A stretch of DNA of 10,530 nt from positions 27,888 to 38,417 of the forward strand of contig CAAAJI010000594.1 in assembly GCA_900642245.1 (NCBI GenBank), read 5' to 3'. The stretch comes from Fragilaria radians. Lineage: Eukaryota; Bacillariophyta; Fragilariophyceae; Fragilariales; Fragilariaceae. Below the pieces are notes generated by a model. The model was not told where the DNA came from, searched no databases, and saw only the letters and a list, made by a program, of their open reading frames with translations. Below are positions 7,024 to 10,530 of the stretch, piece by piece. Position numbers and translations under genes: made by a program. The number at the start of each line of letters is the position of its first letter. Position 1 is the first letter of the stretch.

Positions 7024-8106
7024 ACTTGGCACAGCAAACAGATAAACTAATCAGCACCTCCAGCACTAATTAAATTTTCAATACTACAAGCCTATTTATC
7101 CCAACCTTTAGCTTCATTCTTGGGTTTGAGATTCCTCTAAATGAGTTGTGTGAAGTCAATTCGTTTGTTGCACAATGATATTTATCAACTTGGATAAGGA
7201 ATCAAATATAGTACCAAATTCTGTTGAAGTCAATTTAATTAGGTTTATAAGGTTTTCTAACCAACATTGTAATCCTCAATGCTTCCTCCTAATTGATCAG
7301 AGCCATTCCAATCTGCTAGAGATCCTCTTCACACTTAAATTGTAATCACTAAAATAATTGATTAATTCAATTGCTAATTTGAATGTTTTATCTTCCTAGT
7401 TCTCGCATACAACATATTAACTCGCTTAATACTTTACGAAACTAAACTAAGCCTTAGACTATATTATGCATGGGAATGCTAATATGGAAATTCCAGTTGT
7501 CTCGACATTCGGAAAATGTTTGCTTGTGAGCTAGATCCTGCGGTGAGTTTCCACTTCTTTATTAGTCCCTTTTCAATATTGAGTAATTACTTTTCTGTTC
7601 TGTAGTGCCCTCGTATCGTTTCACATGGCACTAGTCACTCTCCTAGGGGGTTTCCATGTCATCCTTTATAATGCAACATATTCTCAGCTTTATTTATCGT
7701 TTACTTTTCCAGGAAGATTGCTGCAAATTCTTTTTTTTATCTTGCTAAATGGGTTTTCTAAGAAATACTAAATATTTAAATTGCCCATCTTCTCTGACAG
7801 TATTTCAAGGTCGTTCACTTGAAATAAACTGGAAACTCTACTTCTTTTTTTACCTATAATTCATGCAAGGCTATTTAAAACATGTTCTGGTCTGTCTTTT
7901 GACGTAGCTTCTCCTTTAATTTGGACGCTAAACTTTTTCAGTACATCCAATCTTTCTGTTAGGTATAATGCTTTGTCTTTGGCCTATAGATTCCTTTTTC
8001 TCTGTTATTCTGATTCTAATTCCTAGTTCTTTGATAATGCCTTGATATAGTTGTTCCTCTACAAAGGATATTTTGTTTTTGGCTTGCCTTCTGAATTCTT
8101 ATTCAC
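7024..8106. other. AT-rich spacer with no recognisable gene
   Basis: About 1.08 kb with stops in all frames and no copia, host-gene or RNA-gene signature that I can recognise. From about 7540 to 8060 the plus strand is visibly pyrimidine-rich (many CTTT, TTCT, TCCT runs), so the minus strand there is purine-rich and reads as short Lys/Glu-rich peptides broken by stops. That composition could be a decayed minus-strand exon or simply a skewed intergenic tract. Confidence 0.5.
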
Positions 8107-8482
8107 AGGAACGATAAAATGAAACAGAGATTCGACTTCATTTTTGGCGAATTGTGGAAGGCCTATATTGGAAGATGCCGGTGTTCTTAGGTGGCTTAGG
8201 TATTAGTCATGGCAAGTGGAATTCAAGACTGCGACGAATTATGGATTAGTTATAATAGAAATCAGCAGTGTATGCAAAAGCCAATATGAACATTGGCATG
8301 GAAAAAATCCAAGATTCTCCAACAACTTGAAGATATGGGGCAACGCTGGGGCTGTAGAAAATGTGGTCTCAAAAATTGAGAATTGAGGGTATGCCTGTAT
8401 CCTTGTCACCCAGATGATCATAGTAGTGATTCGTATATAGGATCAGAGGGCGCACGTGACTCGTGACGAAAATGTACCTTAA
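8107..8482 (+). pseudogene. Copia integrase C-terminal remnant (fragment C)
   Basis: The first block, NDKMKQRFDFIFGELW (about 8116-8163), sits where integrases have the NG..E helix with the catalytic Glu; Lys occupies the likely Glu position. After a frame change LEDAGVLRWLRY leads to a TAG (8204-8206), then FKTATNYGLVIIEI, SQYEHWHGKNPRFSNNLKIW and GNAGAVEN. A TGA (8384-8386), GYACILVTQ, a TAG (8438-8440) and AHVTRDENVP before TAA (8480-8482) follow. The phrases EHWHGKNP, NLKIWG-AG and HVTRD match the region after the catalytic core in diatom copia integrases. Stops and the frame change make it a pseudogene. Confidence 0.75.
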
Positions 8483-8912
8483 GGATATAAATATTGAAAA
8501 CGGTAATCATATGGAAATCAACTTCAAAGTTGTGGCGAGAACAGGCAGTAATTAGGATGCAACAAATTCAAACTACATCCATGATGAAAATGATGAACAT
8601 ACCAAAGCCAATAGTCGCAACAATCGAAAGAAGAACAAAGAGGAGATAAGAATGTAAGTAATAACAACAATGAGTCTGTAATTGTAACAAGAATTGGCAG
8701 AAGAGCAATCAAACCATCAAGATATAGATTTAAATTTGGAAGAATTGGACATGACTGTTGGGAAAAGTACCCAAATCGGTGTTGGTCTACTTGACAAGAG
8801 TATCAATACTACGCTCAAGCTACAGACTTTGAAACATGATCAGGCAATGGCGACATCAGTAAGAGTAGTGGGTTACAGCGGTTGAAGAAAAGTTTCAAAA
8901 AATGATTAAAAT
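8483..8912 (+). pseudogene. Copia integrase-RT linker remnant (fragment C)
   Basis: The variable stretch between integrase and RT. Recognisable pieces are ESVIVTRIGRRAIKPSRY (8672 onward), resembling the TRSGR-x-VKP block that precedes RT in these elements, and LKLQTLKHDQAMAT (near 8810-8855). In another frame AVEEKFQKMIK (8876 onward) corresponds to the start of the RT domain. The rest is acidic or Asn-rich and poorly conserved. The 8694-8885 frame starts on TTG and is one of these pieces, not an independent gene. Confidence 0.6.
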
Positions 8913-9335
8913 AATGTTTGGGAGCTAAAGTATGCCAAAATACAAACCTCAATATCGGCGATGAAGTGCAAGGCCAATGGCAAGTTTAAAGCTATTAGCA
9001 ACGCAAGTGGATAGGAACTAGTAGGTGGAATCAATTATTTCAGTGAGAACATAGGTGCGCCGGTCACAAATGAAACGAAAATAAAAATAGTTCTTCCTTC
9101 TGTGGCCATTGCTGACTGTACCATGCAAGTTCTAGACATTCAAGGGGCTTTCCTCATTGGTCACAGATGAGGAGTTGTTTATGAAGGTACCCCACCCCAC
9201 GGATTTGAAGGTAATGATGAAAGATGAATTATTATAAAGTTAAACCAGACTCTCCATGGATTGAAACAGGCTGCAAGTGCCGTTCTGGTTGGGATTATTG
9301 AAGACAATATACAAGATTGGATTTCCGACGAGTAA
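8913..9335 (+). pseudogene. Copia reverse transcriptase N-terminal remnant (fragment C)
   Basis: A single frame over 141 codons, interrupted by TAG 9012-9014, TGA 9168-9170 and TGA 9225-9227, and ending at TAA 9333-9335. It reads NVWELKYAKIQTSISAMKCK, ANGKFKAISNASG, INYFSENIGAPVTNETKIKI, then ADCTMQVLDIQGAFL with the first catalytic Asp, then PHGFEG, and IIIKLNQTLHGLKQAA. These are the fingers and the first half of the palm of Ty1/copia RT. There are no frameshifts in this block, only substitution-type stops. The second palm motif (YVDD) is not reached. Between the first stop and the palm motif the codons track the family closely, so the identification is secure even without a search. Confidence 0.85.
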
Positions 9336-9503
9336 AGCCTTGAAAGCATGACATGAGATTGCTGTCACATTGATTTTTCTGCGTCCACGGGGTCATCAAT
9401 CCTTCGACACCAATCTATTCCGAGGAAAGACAATATTGCCTGAAAACGTTACATGATCTTCTCCTTGATCTTCTCATTGATTCATTGCAGTTCAAATACC
9501 ATA
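9336..9503. other. Short unassigned stretch with 12-bp duplication
   Basis: No coding signature was found. GATCTTCTCCTT at 9455-9466 is followed directly by GATCTTCTCATT at 9467-9478, a two-unit 12-base tandem differing at one base, with a weaker third unit after it. Confidence 0.5.
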
Positions 9504-9612
9504 AAGTATGAACAAGGAATTCATTATTTCAGTGATAATATATCCCGTGTGATATAATGATGATGCTCCCAGAATTTCTCCTTTTCATGTCACCAATGAA
9601 ATGTGGGAAAAA
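9504..9612 (+). pseudogene. Second RT scrap, possible duplicate of the fragment C motif
   Basis: The frame at 9504 reads KYEQGIHYFSDNIS before a stop, and a neighbouring frame reads DAPRISPFHVTNEM (about 9570-9612). The RT of fragment C has INYFSENIGAPVTNE in the same order at 9029-9073. At the base level 9516-9542 matches 9027-9053 at 23 of 27 positions by eye. The spacing between the two halves is larger here by roughly 40 bases. This could be part of another copia copy or a local duplication. The piece is too short to be sure. Confidence 0.4.
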
Positions 9613-10325
9613 AATCGTCATTTATTAGCGAAATGAATAGCGTGATCAAAATGCACTAATTTTAAGGAAATTTATGCATGAAATGATCTCAGAAATATAC
9701 TACTTCTACATCTGATTCTTTTTGATTCATTTCATGAGTTGGAGTAGTATTTAGATTCAAATACTTGGGGTCAAAATAGTATTTCTTAAAAGTAAATGTC
9801 TGACAAATTCCTAACAATAAGAACAAATTTCTAGACATAACAAACGTTACCAACGAAGTAAAACTCAATATTATTCTTCAAAGGTAATTTGAATATAGCA
9901 AGTACTGTCTATAAATATAAGTGCTAAACCATAAAATGGTATTGATAGCCGTGTCGGTTGTCTCCAGCACTGGTACATAAATACATCACATAGTCGGTTG
10001 TTATAGTCGGCTCAGCTGTTATAGTCGGCTGTTTTTGAAGGGAAAGACTGATACAGTATAATGGATAACAAGAACATTTCTTCATGATACCCACTATAAA
10101 TAATAATAGCTTTCATTGAAAGCAAAATGATGACAAAAGGAGTCGTTCTTGAAAGTAATGGCTTTGAAATGGATAGCAAATGTGATGCTAAAAATTGCCT
10201 AACATGAAATCAAATATGAAAATCTGATTCAGGTACTATCCAAAGTGACAGTAAACGTTTAGTCGTGTGATTCCGATCCCACATACACAATAGGACAAGT
10301 GGGGCCGTCGCAGGAAGTTGCCAAA
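9613..10325. other. Intergenic region upstream of the Cir_N-like gene
   Basis: About 700 AT-rich bases with no copia phrases or supported gene. It should contain the promoter and 5' leader of the gene starting at 10326. I see no convincing TATA box at a defined distance. Minus-strand frames across 10210-10482 overlap the start of that gene and are its shadows. The 18-base repeat at 9991-10030 is listed separately. Confidence 0.5.
9991..10030. repeat. 18-bp tandem repeat, TAGTCGG core
   Basis: TAGTCGG occurs at 9991, 10004 and 10022. The 13-base block GTTATAGTCGGCT is identical at 10000-10012 and 10018-10030, an exact 18-base offset; the 9991 copy is partial. A related GTGTCGGTTGT lies about 40 bases upstream. 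It sits roughly 300 bases before the start codon of the 10326 gene, so it may be regulatory, or just a microduplication. Confidence 0.6.
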
Positions 10326-10530
10326 ATGAGCGGACGCCTTGTGATTCTTCCCAAGAAATCGTATTGTCCATGGAAACCAGAGAATATAGAACGCGTCCTC
10401 CGTGATGAAAGACTTGAGCGCGATCGTCAAGAAAAGGAATCCCAATTATGTCATTTAGTTGCAGAGAATCAAAACTCGACATCTCGTTTGTCCAAACTAC
10501 GACAATTGAAGCAAACTGCAGCAGTAGCAG
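10326..10530 (+). CDS. 5' end of a Cir_N-domain (LENG1/CIR-like) protein gene, partial
   Basis: ATG at 10326 opens a frame of 68 codons still open at the window end. Residues about 5-40 contain LVILPKKSYCPWKPENIERV and LRDERLERDRQEKESQ. This matches the Cir_N pattern: an L-x-KKS-[WY] core, then N-x-x-x-V-x-x-DE and a charged helix. The domain is found at the N-terminus of CIR (CBF1-interacting co-repressor) and of LENG1-like proteins, which are nuclear and linked to RNA processing or transcription. That role is from the family and is not shown here. The sequence after residue 40 is Gln/Lys/Leu-rich, likely helical. The start is supported by A at -3 (GCCAAAATG), the domain position and an upstream in-frame TAG at 10260-10262 with no other ATG between. 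No stops or frameshifts are visible, unlike the transposon remnants. Confidence 0.75.
   Translation, partial: MSGRLVILPKKSYCPWKPENIERVLRDERLERDRQEKESQLCHLVAENQNSTSRLSKLRQLKQTAAVA

Larger units (their letters stand above)
8107..9335 (+). mobile_element. Copia fragment C, plus strand (integrase C-terminus, linker, RT N-terminus)
   Basis: A third Ty1/copia remnant of about 1.2 kb. The C-terminal half of integrase, a basic/acidic linker and the RT fingers plus first palm motif follow one another at near-normal spacing, so the piece is collinear and not internally deleted like A and B. It lacks gag, protease, the N-terminal half of integrase, the RT YVDD motif, RNase H and any LTR. The RT phrasing (MKCKANGKFKA, APVTNE, LDIQGAFL, LHGLKQAA) belongs to a different sub-lineage from A and B. 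Confidence 0.8.

Noticed and set aside
9674..9752. Inverted matches CATGAAATGA / TCATTTCATG and ATACTACT / AGTAGTAT
   Set aside because: The arms are interleaved and not nested, so they do not form one hairpin. Arms this short are expected by chance in AT-rich DNA.
10210..10482. Two overlapping minus-strand ORFs at the right edge
   Set aside because: They overlap the start of the Cir_N-like gene on the plus strand and have no motif of their own.
1..10530. Defence system, CRISPR array, toxin-antitoxin pair or integron
   Set aside because: No bacterial-type gene organisation, no regularly spaced long repeats and no matching protein motifs; everything recognisable is eukaryotic copia or host gene ends.

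Overview
The window looks like eukaryotic, AT-rich nuclear DNA from a diatom or a close stramenopile relative. The main reason is three decayed Ty1/copia retrotransposon fragments with peptide signatures of the diatom copia lineages (CoDi type). Examples are an RNase H tail with DFFTKPLQG followed by DHRSVLG, a LILINSQST-like protease motif variant and reverse transcriptase (RT) phrases such as DIRNVYLES. There are no bacterial operons, ribosome binding sites, rRNA or tRNA genes, or CRISPR arrays that I can see. The assignment rests on remembered family patterns and no search was run.

Layout. Bases 1-267 (+) are the open 3' end of an unrecognised host gene. Bases 680-2520 (-) hold copia fragment A: gag remnants, then an RT fingers/palm remnant, with protease and integrase missing between them. 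Bases 3031-7023 (+) hold copia fragment B, the most complete one. Its pieces run in canonical order: gag, zinc knuckle, protease, pre-integrase region, integrase C-terminus, acidic linker, RT N-terminus, RNase H tail and a probable 3' LTR. They are spread over shifting frames with many stops, and the integrase catalytic core and RT palm are absent. Bases 7024-8106 hold nothing I recognise. Bases 8107-9335 (+) hold copia fragment C: the C-terminal half of integrase, a linker and the N-terminal part of RT, with a small extra RT scrap near 9507-9600. The right edge (10326-10530, +) is the 5' end of a real-looking host gene that starts with a Cir_N-like (LENG1/CIR family) domain and runs off the window.

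How it fits together. The window is a graveyard of unrelated copia insertions between two host genes. A and B point away from each other (A minus, B plus), and the three RT regions belong to three different sub-lineages, so they are independent insertions and not pieces of one element. None of the three can encode a working polyprotein. I did not find a convincing new biological system. The points most worth a second look are the B open frame running into its own LTR, active-site substitutions in B, phased minisatellites in coding remnants, and the two flanking host gene ends.
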